Of a stretch of DNA of 64,000 nucleotides, positions 1 through 8,657 are shown one piece after another (position 1 is the first letter of the stretch; each line of letters begins with the position of its first letter). The notes beneath the pieces are model-generated. The model saw only the letters and a program-made list of their open reading frames with translations. It ran no database searches and was not told where the DNA came from. Where the stretch lies: assembly GCA_963797335.1 (NCBI GenBank), contig CAWCOU010000008.1, forward strand, positions 310,001-374,000, in the 5' to 3' direction. This stretch comes from CAWCOU01 sp963797335. GTDB lineage: Bacteria; Pseudomonadota; Gammaproteobacteria; JAURND01. A program made the translations under genes and the position numbers.

Positions 1-2
1 TC

Positions 3-1895
3 GACCCCATGCTCGCAACCGCCGTTAATCAATCCTTTGATGATCCTAACTGGCTTTTTGAAATCAAGTGGGATGGTTACCGTATTATTTCTTTTCTCAA
101 TCGAAAAAAAGTCAAGCTACTCAGCAGGAACCATCAAGACTATACGGATTTTTTTGAAAGCGTTTCTTCCGAACTAGCTACTTTAAATTTGCGCGCCATC
201 TTTGATGGCGAAATGGTTGTCGTCGACAAAAAAGGGAAATCTCGTTTTGAATTGATGCAAAAATACCAATCTCAAGGCAAAGGGCAATTAGTTTATTACA
301 TTTTTGATATTCTCTGGTTCGATGGTCATGATTTGCAAGGCATTCCACTCCAACAAAGAAAAAAATTATTAACTCAGTTGATCCCTAGTTTACATTATGT
401 CCAGGTTAGCGAGCATATAGAGGCGGTCGGTAAAAAATTCTTCAAAACAGTGCGCGCACATCGATTGGAAGGCATTGTTGCCAAAGAAAAAAACAGTGTT
501 TATTTGGAGGGAGTTCGCACCCGCAGTTGGCTCAAAATTAAATCCCGCATTCAACAAGAAGCTGTCATTTGTGGGTATACCGCCCCGAAAAGCGGCAATA
601 AATTATTAGGTGCCCTCATTTTGGGCATTTATAATCGCGGCCGTCTGATTTACATTGGTCATACCGGTACGGGTTTTAATGAGCAAACGCGTCGGGAGTT
701 AAAGACCAAGTTGGATCGACTGGCCCAACCACACTCTCCTTTTGAAATAACGCCTAAAACAAATTCACCGGTGACCTGGGCGAAACCCCAATTAGTATGC
801 GAAGTGGCTTTTCACGAATGGACGCAAAGTGGCTATCTGCGGCAACCCGCTTTTTTAGGTTTACGAACGGATAAACTGGCCAGATCGGTGCACAGGGAAG
901 TGGTTATACCTGCTCAAGAGATTCTCCATACCCAGCCGGCCATACCAGCGACCACACGTCACTTACCTAAGAAAATAAAAGCGAATCCTGACAAACCACC
1001 GGAAGAAGTTATTACCATCAACAAACATCGACTCCAGTTAACTAACTTGGATAAGGTTTTATGGCCGGAGTCGGGTTATACCAAAAAAGATTTGATTGAA
1101 TATTACCGAATGGTTGCTAAATTTATTTTGCCCCACTTAAAGGATCGCTTACAAGTGCTGCATCGCTTTCCTAATGGTATTCATAAGAACAGTTTCTATC
1201 AAAAAAATATAGAAACCAAACCTTCCTGGGTGAAAACTAAATCCGTTTTTTCAGAGCATGAAGAACGGAAGGTCAATTACTTAATGTGCCAAAACGAAGC
1301 GCATCTGATTTATATGGCCAATTTAGGGTGCATTGAAATGAATCCGTGGTTATCTCGATACACTGATTTAGAAAATCCTGATTTTTGTGTATTGGATCTA
1401 GACCCTGAAAAAATTGAATTTGAGGCTGTGATTGAGGTCGCCAAGTACATTCATCAGTTCTTACAAGAACTGGATGTTCCGCATTTTTGTAAAACCTCCG
1501 GAGCCACTGGCTTACATATTTATTTACCTTTAAAACAGAAATACTCATTTGAGCAATCCAAACAATTTGCGGAATGGATTTGTTCAAATGTCCATCAGCA
1601 GTTGCCGGAAATAACCAGTGTTGATCGTATGAAAAAGAAAAGACAAGGCAAAGTGTATTTGGATTTTTTGCAAAATCGTTTTGGCCAAACCATCGCTGCA
1701 CCTTACTCGATTCGTCCTCACCCCAATGCACCGGTATCGACACCTTTGCACTGGCATGAGCTTAAGAAAGGTTTAAATCCCTCGCAGTTTACGATACAAA
1801 CGATTCACGCACGTTTAGCTAAAGAAGGCGACATCTGGCGAACGATGTTAAGGAAGGGAATTAATATCGCCAAGGTCCTCAAAAAGCTGGCTTAA
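3..1895 (+). CDS. ligD: DNA ligase D, ligase plus polymerase domains (5' partial)
   Basis: ATP-dependent ligase/primase-polymerase of the Ku-LigD non-homologous end-joining pathway. The reading frame is open to the window edge: the codons before the first ATG (position 9) read Asp-Pro, which fits the family's D-P-M-L-A-T motif, so the true start and probably an N-terminal phosphoesterase domain lie outside the window. The ligase domain is residues 1-310 with the nucleotidyl-lysine motif IKWDGYR near residue 20 and an OB-fold part behind it. The polymerase/primase domain (about 340-628) has the metal motif DLDP and the KTSGATGLH segment. No Ku gene is visible here. The domain order fits Pseudomonas-type LigD. 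Confidence 0.93.
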   Translation, partial: DPMLATAVNQSFDDPNWLFEIKWDGYRIISFLNRKKVKLLSRNHQDYTDFFESVSSELATLNLRAIFDGEMVVVDKKGKSRFELMQKYQSQGKGQLVYYIFDILWFDGHDLQGIPLQQRKKLLTQLIPSLHYVQVSEHIEAVGKKFFKTVRAHRLEGIVAKEKNSVYLEGVRTRSWLKIKSRIQQEAVICGYTAPKSGNKLLGALILGIYNRGRLIYIGHTGTGFNEQTRRELKTKLDRLAQPHSPFEITPKTNSPVTWAKPQLVCEVAFHEWTQSGYLRQPAFLGLRTDKLARSVHREVVIPAQEILHTQPAIPATTRHLPKKIKANPDKPPEEVITINKHRLQLTNLDKVLWPESGYTKKDLIEYYRMVAKFILPHLKDRLQVLHRFPNGIHKNSFYQKNIETKPSWVKTKSVFSEHEERKVNYLMCQNEAHLIYMANLGCIEMNPWLSRYTDLENPDFCVLDLDPEKIEFEAVIEVAKYIHQFLQELDVPHFCKTSGATGLHIYLPLKQKYSFEQSKQFAEWICSNVHQQLPEITSVDRMKKKRQGKVYLDFLQNRFGQTIAAPYSIRPHPNAPVSTPLHWHELKKGLNPSQFTIQTIHARLAKEGDIWRTMLRKGINIAKVLKKLA

Positions 1896-1909
1896 TTCAC
1901 CGCCTTTTC

Positions 1910-2389
1910 CTAGCGCAATCTCATCTCGATGTGGGGAATCCCGTCTTCATCATAAACATCCCCTACAGGTTGAAACCCAAACTTTGCATAAAACTTGACT
2001 AAATAATGCTGTGCAGAAATCACAATGGGATGTTGATGAAAAGGCGATGCCTCAAGAAAAGCTAAGATTTGCGCCATCAGCTGCTGCCCTAGTTTTTCTT
2101 GCCGGTGCTCTGAGGATACCACCACCCTGCCAAAAACGACGGGTTGTTGGTCATCTTGCTCCGGCAGGAATAAGCGTGCGTAGGCAGCTAATTGACGACC
2201 ACCGCTTTGATCTGGCAACCAGCCCAACAAGTGCAATGCCTGCGGGTCTTTGCCATCCACATCCTGATACGCACAGGCTTGTTCAACGATAAATACCTGG
2301 CCCCTTAGCTGTAAGACCTGATAGAGTGATAGCGGATCAATAAAATCAGCAAAGCGTCGCCATTCCCATGAAATAGTTGTTATGTTCAT
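1910..2389 (-). CDS. elaA: GNAT N-acetyltransferase, ElaA-like
   Basis: Small acetyltransferase of about 159 residues. The N-terminus (ISWEWRRFADF, then LYQVLQLRGQVFIVEQACAYQDVDG split over the first 45 residues) matches the ElaA branch of the GNAT superfamily, whose substrate is unknown. The acetyl-CoA loop is in the stretch VVSSEHRQEKLGQQLM. I chose the ATG at 2389 rather than an upstream in-frame start because the family begins just before the ISWEW segment and the extra 29 codons look non-coding. It is divergent from rpsT, with 71 bp between the two start codons, so both promoters must lie there. Confidence 0.82.
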   Translation of the reverse strand: MNITTISWEWRRFADFIDPLSLYQVLQLRGQVFIVEQACAYQDVDGKDPQALHLLGWLPDQSGGRQLAAYARLFLPEQDDQQPVVFGRVVVSSEHRQEKLGQQLMAQILAFLEASPFHQHPIVISAQHYLVKFYAKFGFQPVGDVYDEDGIPHIEMRLR

Positions 2390-2460
2390 TTGACAATTCC
2401 TCGTTGAACCGGCATAGTTATTAGTTCTTAAAAACGTAAAATTATTGTGGAGTATCTGCT

Positions 2461-2742
2461 GTGGCCAATATAGCATCAGCCAAAAAACGTGTAAAACAAA
2501 CCGTTAAACGTCAGGAACGGAACACCTCGCTGCGTTCACGCGTTTATACTTATTTGAAAAAGGCTCGCAAAGCCATCGCTGGCGGTACGCAAGGTGACGC
2601 AGAGGTGGCGGTGAAAGCGGCATTTTCGCAAATCGATCGAATGGTGCCCAAGGGCATTTTTCATAAAAACAAAGCCGGTCGATTAAAAAGCCGTTTGAAT
2701 GCTAGCTTGAAAAAGCGCGTGTTGTCACGGGCGACGGGTTAG
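2461..2742 (+). CDS. rpsT: 30S ribosomal protein S20
   Basis: Primary 16S rRNA-binding protein of the small subunit. The 93-residue lysine/arginine-rich helical protein starts ANIASAKKRVKQ and contains the family signature around FHKNKAGRLKSRLN. The start is GTG, with GGAG about 8 nt upstream. A non-AUG start is a known feature of rpsT in enterobacteria, where it takes part in autogenous control; the GTG here may do the same (inference). It is a single-gene unit. Confidence 0.97.
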   Translation: MANIASAKKRVKQTVKRQERNTSLRSRVYTYLKKARKAIAGGTQGDAEVAVKAAFSQIDRMVPKGIFHKNKAGRLKSRLNASLKKRVLSRATG

Positions 2743-2752
2743 GTAGTATTTT

Positions 2753-2775
2753 CCTTCTCCCCTTGTGGGAGAAGG
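2753..2775. repeat. short hairpin repeat, copy 1
   Basis: Perfect 9-bp stem CCTTCTCCC / GGGAGAAGG around a 5-nt loop. An identical 23-mer lies at 53431-53453 and a degenerate copy near 62126-62151. It lies between the convergent ends of rpsT and the dipeptidase gene. There is no T-run, so it is a dispersed palindrome that may help stop transcription rather than a classic terminator. Confidence 0.75.
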
Positions 2776-2776
2776 A

Positions 2777-3529
2777 TCAGCGAACCATAAAATTGAAATA
2801 CGTCTCTGGGTAGGGTTCCTTCGTCAACGTAAAATGCCACCATTCGTTTTTGTATGGGGTAAATCCGTTCTGAACCATTACCTTCTGCAGGAACACCCGA
2901 TTTTGATAAGCCAGCGAACTAATCGCCGTGCTGTCAAAATGTGCCAACGGGTCAAAACAATCAAAGCCAGTCCCCATATCTAGACCATCATCATGGAATC
3001 GCTGCGCATACGGTGCCAAACAACTCACTAGATTCTGCCCTCGGACATATTGCGCCCGCGCCACTTTCCCAAGCGGTGTCAACGTCAAGTCCACCGTACT
3101 ACCCCGAGAATGGCCAGAGCGACTCGCCACATACCCTAGCTGAAACACATCCGCTTTATTGACGTAGGGGTAAAATTCCGCCTTCATTTCTTGCCGATCT
3201 GGCTGCCGGCTCCATGCGATAAATTCATTCACCGCTCGTTGCGGACGATAGCAATCGTAGACTTGCAAAGATAATCCACGTGGCCGTAATGCTTGTTGAA
3301 CCTGATGCAATGCCAGCGCTGTCTCTTTCGTCAGAATACATTCTCCTGCCTTATACCCTCGGATCGGTTGGCCGATAAAATTATGCGGAGTGGCGTAACG
3401 CATGTCCTGAATAATGGTAGGATCGATTTTTTTGAGGTAGACGAAATCCCGCGGTAAGAGATCAATATGGGCCGCGGCCAGGTTAACCATGCTCATCCCC
3501 ATTATAAAAATTAGGCAAAACTTCTTCAT
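2777..3529 (-). CDS. ddpX: D-alanyl-D-alanine dipeptidase (M15D, VanX/DdpX family), exported
   Basis: Zinc dipeptidase that hydrolyses D-Ala-D-Ala. The first 20 residues form a signal peptide (KKFCLIFIMGMSMVNLAAA), so it acts in the periplasm. The zinc and catalytic motifs are present: SRSGHSRGSTVDLTL (the SxHxxGxxxD pattern), MGTGFDCF, and EWWHF near the C-terminus with the catalytic Glu and third zinc-binding His. The family's YDCYRP segment is also present. The start ATG overlaps the obg stop (ATGA), so it is probably translated with obg. No van or dpp genes are near, so a role in peptidoglycan turnover is more likely than glycopeptide resistance (inference). Confidence 0.92.
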   Translation of the reverse strand: MKKFCLIFIMGMSMVNLAAAHIDLLPRDFVYLKKIDPTIIQDMRYATPHNFIGQPIRGYKAGECILTKETALALHQVQQALRPRGLSLQVYDCYRPQRAVNEFIAWSRQPDRQEMKAEFYPYVNKADVFQLGYVASRSGHSRGSTVDLTLTPLGKVARAQYVRGQNLVSCLAPYAQRFHDDGLDMGTGFDCFDPLAHFDSTAISSLAYQNRVFLQKVMVQNGFTPYKNEWWHFTLTKEPYPETYFNFMVR

Positions 3530-4545
3530 AAATCATCGTCCTTGTTCTGGAGCACCGCCATTAGTTGATAGCATAAGGCTTGCGTGCCTTCTTTTTTTAA
3601 TGCGGATATTTTAAAAACTGGCCCCTGCCAATGGAGTCGCTGCACGATGTCTCGGCATACCTGTTCCCCCTCCTCCTCCGACAGTAAATCCAATTTATTA
3701 AATACTAACCAACGTTCTTTCGCAGCCAATTCCGGGCTAAATTTTGTCAATTCCGCGACAATGGTCTGCACGGCGTCGACTGGATCTACCCCATCAGCTG
3801 CGCTAACATCCACTAAATGTAATAACACGCGGGTGCGCATCAGGTGCTTGAGAAATTGCATCCCCAAGCCGGCACCTGCTGCTGCGCCCTCAATAAGGCC
3901 AGGGATATCGGCAATCACAAAGCTGCTGTTTACGTCTAGGCGCACGACGCCTAAACTGGGGTGAAGTGTGGTAAATGGATAATCTGCTACTTTGGGATGG
4001 GCTGCCGATACAGCACGCAGCAGGCTCGATTTGCCGGCATTGGGCAAACCCAGCAGGCCGACATCGGCTAATAATTTTAATTCCAGGCGGAGATTTCGCT
4101 GTTCGCCAGGGGTACCGGACGTGGTTTTACGGGGCGCACGATTGGTGCTGCTTTTAAAACGTAAATTACCCAGGCCGTGAAAACCCCCTTTGGCAACACA
4201 AATCTGTTCATTGGCTTGGGTGAGGTCCCCGATTAGCTCATCGGTATCGTCATCAAAGACTAAAGTCCCCAGAGGAACAGGCACTATTAAGTCAGCGCCT
4301 TTTTTACCGGTGCACTGGCTGCCCATGCCATCTTGACCCCGCTCCGCGCGATGTATGCGCTGGAAACGAAAATCCGCCAAAGTATTGATAGCGCTGGTCG
4401 CTTGCAGATAAACACTGCCACCATCCCCGCCATCACCTCCATCCGGGCCGCCCCAGGGAATAAATTTTTCACGACGAAAACTAAGGCAACCATTACCACC
4501 GTTGCCTGCTTCTACTCGAATAAGGGCTTCATCGACAAATTTCAG
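3526..4545 (-). CDS. obgE: Obg/CgtA ribosome-associated GTPase, apparent CTG start
   Basis: Essential GTPase of 50S maturation and stress control. The glycine-rich Obg fold fills residues 1-155 (VEAGNGGNGCLSFRREKF, then GGDGGDGGSVYL). The G domain follows with GLPNAGKSSLL (P-loop), DIPGLIEGAAAGAGLG (G3) and NKLDL (G4). It ends in a short acidic tail. The first in-frame ATG/GTG/TTG codon (TTG, 4380) would remove the conserved first 55 residues. Between the upstream in-frame stop and the conserved KFVDEA segment the only plausible initiator is CTG at 4545, with GAGG 5 nt before it. That gives 339 residues, the normal length. Downstream of rpmA; overlaps ddpX by 4 bp. Confidence 0.92.
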   Translation of the reverse strand: MKFVDEALIRVEAGNGGNGCLSFRREKFIPWGGPDGGDGGDGGSVYLQATSAINTLADFRFQRIHRAERGQDGMGSQCTGKKGADLIVPVPLGTLVFDDDTDELIGDLTQANEQICVAKGGFHGLGNLRFKSSTNRAPRKTTSGTPGEQRNLRLELKLLADVGLLGLPNAGKSSLLRAVSAAHPKVADYPFTTLHPSLGVVRLDVNSSFVIADIPGLIEGAAAGAGLGMQFLKHLMRTRVLLHLVDVSAADGVDPVDAVQTIVAELTKFSPELAAKERWLVFNKLDLLSEEEGEQVCRDIVQRLHWQGPVFKISALKKEGTQALCYQLMAVLQNKDDDL

Positions 4546-4652
4546 ATTAACCTCGATCTTAGTCTGGTACGGAGTTAGCGAACGTATCCGCTAAGGAGAC
4601 GTGAGGCTTCGTTACCTATCATGCCAACGGTTACGTCGCCCCGACGCCCTCA

Positions 4653-4767
4653 ATGGTGGGCACGCTTCGCTTTACCCACCCTACAATAGACGCGCTAGGA
4701 TTGGCAAAGCAAAACCTGCCCTACAATAGGCGCACACAGGGTGAGTAAAGCGAAGCGTGCCCACCAT
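4653..4767. repeat. palindromic repeat element, family A, copy 1
   Basis: A 115-bp element bounded by perfect 23-bp inverted arms (4653-4675 and 4745-4767) that begin ATGGTGGGCACGCTTCGCTT. The core carries CCCTACAATAG-like units. It lies between rpmA and obg. A second copy is at 5565-5663 and a small relative at 13999-14022. It resembles the widespread GTGGGCAAAGCGAAGCGTGC repeats of proteobacterial intergenic regions; no ORF is present. Confidence 0.85.
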
Positions 4768-4795
4768 CGGGAGTAAGAACGGATGCAGAAGGGAC

Positions 4796-5077
4796 TTAAG
4801 CCGCTGCTACAGATGATTTTTCTTGAGGCAATACAGAAACAAAGGTGCGCAATGGCGCCCCTTTGAGTTCAAATTTTACCAAGCCGTCGATTTTAGCATA
4901 TAGGGTAAAATCACGACCGATACCGACATTAACGCCCGGGTGGAATTTAGTGCCGCATTGTCGCACGATAATATTGCCAGCGACGACGCGCTCGCTACCG
5001 TATTTTTTTACCCCTCTAAATTTAGGGTTTGAATCACGACCATTGCGGGTACTCCCACCCGCCTTTTTATGTGCCAT
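4796..5077 (-). CDS. rpmA: 50S ribosomal protein L27
   Basis: Ribosomal protein near the peptidyl-transferase centre. It is 93 residues and starts MAHKKAGGSTRNGRDSNPK, the textbook L27 N-terminus, so no N-terminal pro-sequence needs removal as in Firmicutes. The motif GNIIVRQCGTKFHPG is intact. It follows rplU by 27 bp in the conserved rplU-rpmA-obg order. The gap to obg is enlarged by a palindromic repeat. Confidence 0.97.
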   Translation of the reverse strand: MAHKKAGGSTRNGRDSNPKFRGVKKYGSERVVAGNIIVRQCGTKFHPGVNVGIGRDFTLYAKIDGLVKFELKGAPLRTFVSVLPQEKSSVAAA

Positions 5078-5104
5078 GGCTAAGTCTCACATTATATAGG
5101 TAAA

Positions 5105-5416
5105 TTAGATGCTGATTTTCTTGATTTCCACTTCTGTGTAATCTTGGCGATGCCCTTGCCTACGCATATAGTGCTTACGTCGGCGCATTTTAATAATTTG
5201 AATCTTTTTATGGCGGCCCTGATTGACCACTTCGGCGCTAACGCTAGCCGCGGCGAGTAAAGGGGTGCCTATTTGCACTGAATCGTTGTCAGCAACGAGC
5301 AATACTTGATCGAAGTCAATGGTTTCACCCACCTGTTTAGCGAGCTTTTCCAGCTTTAATCGTTGACCTTCTACCACGGTGTACTGTTTGCCACCGCTTC
5401 TAATAACCGCTTGCAT
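5105..5416 (-). CDS. rplU: 50S ribosomal protein L21
   Basis: Large-subunit protein that binds 23S rRNA. The start at 5416 gives a 103-residue protein beginning MQAVIRSGGKQYTVVEGQ, exactly the family N-terminus; a longer in-frame start at 5506 would add 30 unrelated residues. The C-terminal basic motif KMRRRKHYMRRQGHRQ is the usual L21 signature. It is the first gene of rplU-rpmA-obg. Confidence 0.97.
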   Translation of the reverse strand: MQAVIRSGGKQYTVVEGQRLKLEKLAKQVGETIDFDQVLLVADNDSVQIGTPLLAAASVSAEVVNQGRHKKIQIIKMRRRKHYMRRQGHRQDYTEVEIKKISI

Positions 5417-5564
5417 GAATGACTCCATTAATTTCTTAAACTCAAGGGGGGAGGATTTTAGGCTATTTTTAGCCAAGTAGCAACTGTAGTGGGCCTTGAG
5501 GGGCATATTCTTATTTCTTACGAAGATATTATCCTGATGGTGCTGGAAACTTTGGTGCTTTTAT

Positions 5565-5663
5565 ATGGTGGGCACGCTTCGCTTTCCCCACCCTACGCGT
5601 CTATTGTAGTGGGCGTCAACCCGCATCTATTGTAGGGTGGGCAAAGCGGAGCGTGCCCACCAT
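5565..5663. repeat. palindromic repeat element, family A, copy 2
   Basis: A 99-bp element with near-perfect inverted ends ATGGTGGGCACGCTTCGCTT / AAGCGGAGCGTGCCCACCAT and an inner repeat of CTATTGTAG units. It sits about 150 bp upstream of rplU, between it and the end of the orphan gene at 5693. Same family as 4653-4767. The rest of 5417-5692 shows no gene. Confidence 0.83.
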
Positions 5664-5692
5664 TGATGATGCGATGTCAGGACGACGTAGTA

Positions 5693-8212
5693 TTATCCAT
5701 TGCCAATACGTTGTCTTTTATTTGAACCTTCCTTTTCTTCTATCACTTGTTTTGATAGTTCGCCTCCTTTTTTAATTCCTTCGAAGAAATAGGATAGCGG
5801 TTCAAAGGAGCTGGAAGCGGGGCTTTTTCTTTTTTTAGTTCGGTTTTTTGCCTCAGATTGAACTGAAGCTTGTTCCACATGTTCTGAGGATACAGGTACC
5901 TGGGAACTAGAAGGGTTATCTTTGGAAAAAAAGTCAAGCTCCATTTCCTGATCAGTACTTTCAGGAGGCACTGATTTTTTATCTATTAATCTAGAAAGAC
6001 TTGCTTTACCTTCTTCGGTCGACCGAAAACCTTCCTCAACCAATGCATCTACAATTTTTTTATTCTTAATTCTACTTTGCGGATACCAGTATAGGTTTTG
6101 TTGAGCCAGATCTAGCAAAGTTAAACCTTGGGGAGGTATTATAAAATATTTTATAGATTCATAATGTCTATTGTTGTGGCTTTCTCTTGTCTCTAAAGGC
6201 AATATAAAAGACTTTATAGATTCAAAATGTCTATTGTTTTCTTTTGCATCCAACAGCAAGGAATAAAATATTTCTAAATTTTCCGAAACTATAGAGGTCA
6301 TCAAGCTCTTATAGAGATGATCCCTACTTAATTGCCTATCATATTTTTTCATAATGTCTAACAAGCATAAAAAGCATTCTAAAAATTCATTCTCAATCGA
6401 ATCGATTATTGCACAAGAAACAGACACTTCGTCTTCTTCAGAATTTGTCGTAAAAAAATTTTTAAAATCATTATCGCCAGGATCACTAATTAGTTCTTCC
6501 AATGCGAATCGAAGATCCTCTACTTTTCCAGTCAATCTCACAGTTTTGTATACAAGAGTATCGAGAATTATTCCGCGGAATTCACCAGGATTATCATCCT
6601 GATTAGAAATCGATTTTGAAATCTTACTCGGGATAAATTCTATCCAAGAAGAAAAGATTTGATAACACTTTTTTATATTTTTTTCCTTCACCGCCTTTTC
6701 GTGCAATATCAGAGCGATTTTCTCTAGATACATATGAAAAAGCGATTTACAGGCGCGAATGAAATCCATATTGTAAATTAAGGGCAGACCATCCTCGCGA
6801 AATAATATATAAAGCGGCGATTCCAATTTACTATTTTCATGAGTCAAAATAGAGGATGGGAAAGAGATTCCCATATTTTGTGATTCTCTCGTAAATAAAA
6901 AATGTGGGGTTTTTATTAATTTAATTAACCGTTTAAAAATTAAATCAATCCGGCATATTAAATCGTTCAATAATAATAAAAACATCACTCTCTTTTGATC
7001 TGAGGGTCGTCTCGACTCCCATTCTTTTAATGACCTTGTTAAATCATGTAGCTCATTACTATAAATGCGGACATTATTATAATATTTTTTAAAGCTAGAA
7101 CATGCATCTCCAGTTAGATAACTCCGGAAAACTTTCTTAATGAATAAATAAGACTCGCATAATTTCCTAAAGTCTTCTAGATGCCGAGAAGGGTTTTCCT
7201 GTTCATTCATTCGAAAAAAATATCGAGAGTGAGTAAAATTAGCCAGACTATGGTCAAAGTCTTGAATTACCAACCACCAAAATAAATGAAAGGCATAATT
7301 AGGTTCGCTACCGACATGCAGGGCAGGGGGATGTGCATGCAAAAGTTTAGTTAATAGGAGTAAAGAAGTACTTCCATCCTGATCCTTTTTTCCCAAATTA
7401 AGTTTCTCAACAAGCAAGCAGGCATTCTTGAAATTTTGTTCTGAAATAAATAAGGGCTCTTTTTCTCTAAGACTTATACCCAATCCATTAAAGATTTTGT
7501 GCAGCTGGAGTTCATCTCCATTATCCGTTTTGGGAATAACAAAGCTTTTAAGTTCTTCACTTAATTTGTGATCAGATGCACGGTAATATTTATAGAAACT
7601 ATTTTCCATTTCTTGAGCAGGAGATGCAATTTCTGCCTTAGAGTCTTCAGCCGACCCATCTTCTTCCTCTTCTTCTTCCTCTTCCCCTGACGCTTTATTT
7701 TCACCTTCATCATCGAAACTTTCATAATTAAAAGTTTCACCCCGAGCTGAAGGAAAGAGAGGTGTTTCATCAGGTGGGTTTAGATTTATGGGCTCAGACC
7801 CAGGGCCCTTTTTTTCTTCGAGTTCTGAATTTTCTTGAAGAGTTTCTTCCTCTATACCTTCTTGCTCGATCTCTTCTACAATTTGGATTTCTTCAAAGGA
7901 GGCATCATAACCAACCGAGTTAGTTATTCTAGGATTAGAGAGCGAATCTTGATCTTGAGAGGATATTGAATTATTCAAAGAATCAAAGAGCTCTAGCTGT
8001 GAATCTAGATCAACAGGTAACGGTGCATTGTACGCCTGTAGCTCTAATGCTGCTTTGTCATCTAAAGACGTAAATATGCTAGATGAATCTGCGTCATTAT
8101 CGAGGAGAATTGACAGAGATAAATCTTCGTCTAAAAGCTGGTCCACCGGCTCTAGTTCTTCGCGAATGTTAGATAAAGGATTAGACGGTTTTTTATCTTT
8201 TTCTTCTCTCAT
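5693..8212 (-). CDS. large orphan protein, candidate secreted effector with NLS-like tail
   Basis: An 839-residue AT-rich protein with no family I recognise. The first 200 residues are very acidic and disordered, with a Glu run near residue 178. Residues 200-700 are a helical region rich in Leu, Phe, Lys and Ser. Near residues 660-690 a short unit is duplicated (NNRHFESIKSFILP and NNRHYESIKYFIIP). It is followed by an ankyrin-like GLTLLDLAQQN and KKIVDALVEEGF segment. The tail holds two basic clusters, TKKRKSP and NKRQRIGNG, that resemble eukaryotic nuclear localisation signals. There is no signal peptide or clear membrane span. Composition and architecture fit a Dot/Icm-type effector, but that is inference. 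Confidence 0.8.
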   Translation of the reverse strand: MREEKDKKPSNPLSNIREELEPVDQLLDEDLSLSILLDNDADSSSIFTSLDDKAALELQAYNAPLPVDLDSQLELFDSLNNSISSQDQDSLSNPRITNSVGYDASFEEIQIVEEIEQEGIEEETLQENSELEEKKGPGSEPINLNPPDETPLFPSARGETFNYESFDDEGENKASGEEEEEEEEDGSAEDSKAEIASPAQEMENSFYKYYRASDHKLSEELKSFVIPKTDNGDELQLHKIFNGLGISLREKEPLFISEQNFKNACLLVEKLNLGKKDQDGSTSLLLLTKLLHAHPPALHVGSEPNYAFHLFWWLVIQDFDHSLANFTHSRYFFRMNEQENPSRHLEDFRKLCESYLFIKKVFRSYLTGDACSSFKKYYNNVRIYSNELHDLTRSLKEWESRRPSDQKRVMFLLLLNDLICRIDLIFKRLIKLIKTPHFLFTRESQNMGISFPSSILTHENSKLESPLYILFREDGLPLIYNMDFIRACKSLFHMYLEKIALILHEKAVKEKNIKKCYQIFSSWIEFIPSKISKSISNQDDNPGEFRGIILDTLVYKTVRLTGKVEDLRFALEELISDPGDNDFKNFFTTNSEEDEVSVSCAIIDSIENEFLECFLCLLDIMKKYDRQLSRDHLYKSLMTSIVSENLEIFYSLLLDAKENNRHFESIKSFILPLETRESHNNRHYESIKYFIIPPQGLTLLDLAQQNLYWYPQSRIKNKKIVDALVEEGFRSTEEGKASLSRLIDKKSVPPESTDQEMELDFFSKDNPSSSQVPVSSEHVEQASVQSEAKNRTKKRKSPASSSFEPLSYFFEGIKKGGELSKQVIEEKEGSNKRQRIGNG

Positions 8213-8409
8213 AAGCTGATTCTCTCGATGAATTAAATAACTATATTTCTAGGTTATGTTAACAAAATTTTTGATTAAACGAGAGTAAATTTTCCAAATT
8301 TAAACGCGACTAATTCTTAATGCTATGAAATTAAAAAGAATTTCAATGTCTTTGGTTATATTATCTTGAAAAAATTAACACTCGACTATGGCTTAGGATT
8401 TCATGGTAG

Positions 8410-8616
8410 CGAAAAATTTCAACATTTTTTCCAATCGGGGTACGATCCATACCCGATTTTCTAGAGCAACATAAAAAACATTACCCGACATCTCAAATAG
8501 CATTAACTCCGAAAGAGCGAGAAATCTTAGGAACAACAGCGACACACCTATGTGTGCCATTTTGTTATGGACATTATAAAAACAAGAGGGTCTGGAAAAC
8601 CTACAGTGCTGATTAA
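8410..8616 (+). pseudogene. coding-like remnant without start
   Basis: In the 445-bp gap between two orphan genes, one + frame stays open for about 68 codons and reads like protein (ALTPKEREILGTTATHLC, then VPFCYGHYKNKRVWKTYSAD). It has no usable start codon, and after the TAA at 8614 the same frame continues coding-like (INFPEERLARDFKSY). This suggests a decayed gene with a nonsense mutation. No family was recognised. The rest of 8213-8657 is AT-rich and holds the promoter region of the gene at 8212. Confidence 0.35.
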
Positions 8617-8657
8617 ATTAATTTCCCTGAAGAGCGCTTAGCTAGAGACTTTAAATC

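Noticed and set aside
1273..1743. 156-codon minus-strand ORF inside ligD
   Set aside because: Lies wholly within the ligD polymerase domain, with no ribosome-binding site.
2777..3529. Glycopeptide-resistance cluster
   Set aside because: Only the dipeptidase is present; no vanH, vanA or regulator, and the context is ribosome-related.
4287..4499. Minus-strand 70-codon ORF overlapping obg start
   Set aside because: It is the wrong frame of the glycine-rich Obg N-terminus, which reads correctly from the CTG.
8213..8340. PmrA-like box before the 839-residue gene
   Set aside because: Two TTAA elements are present but 14 nt apart instead of 11.
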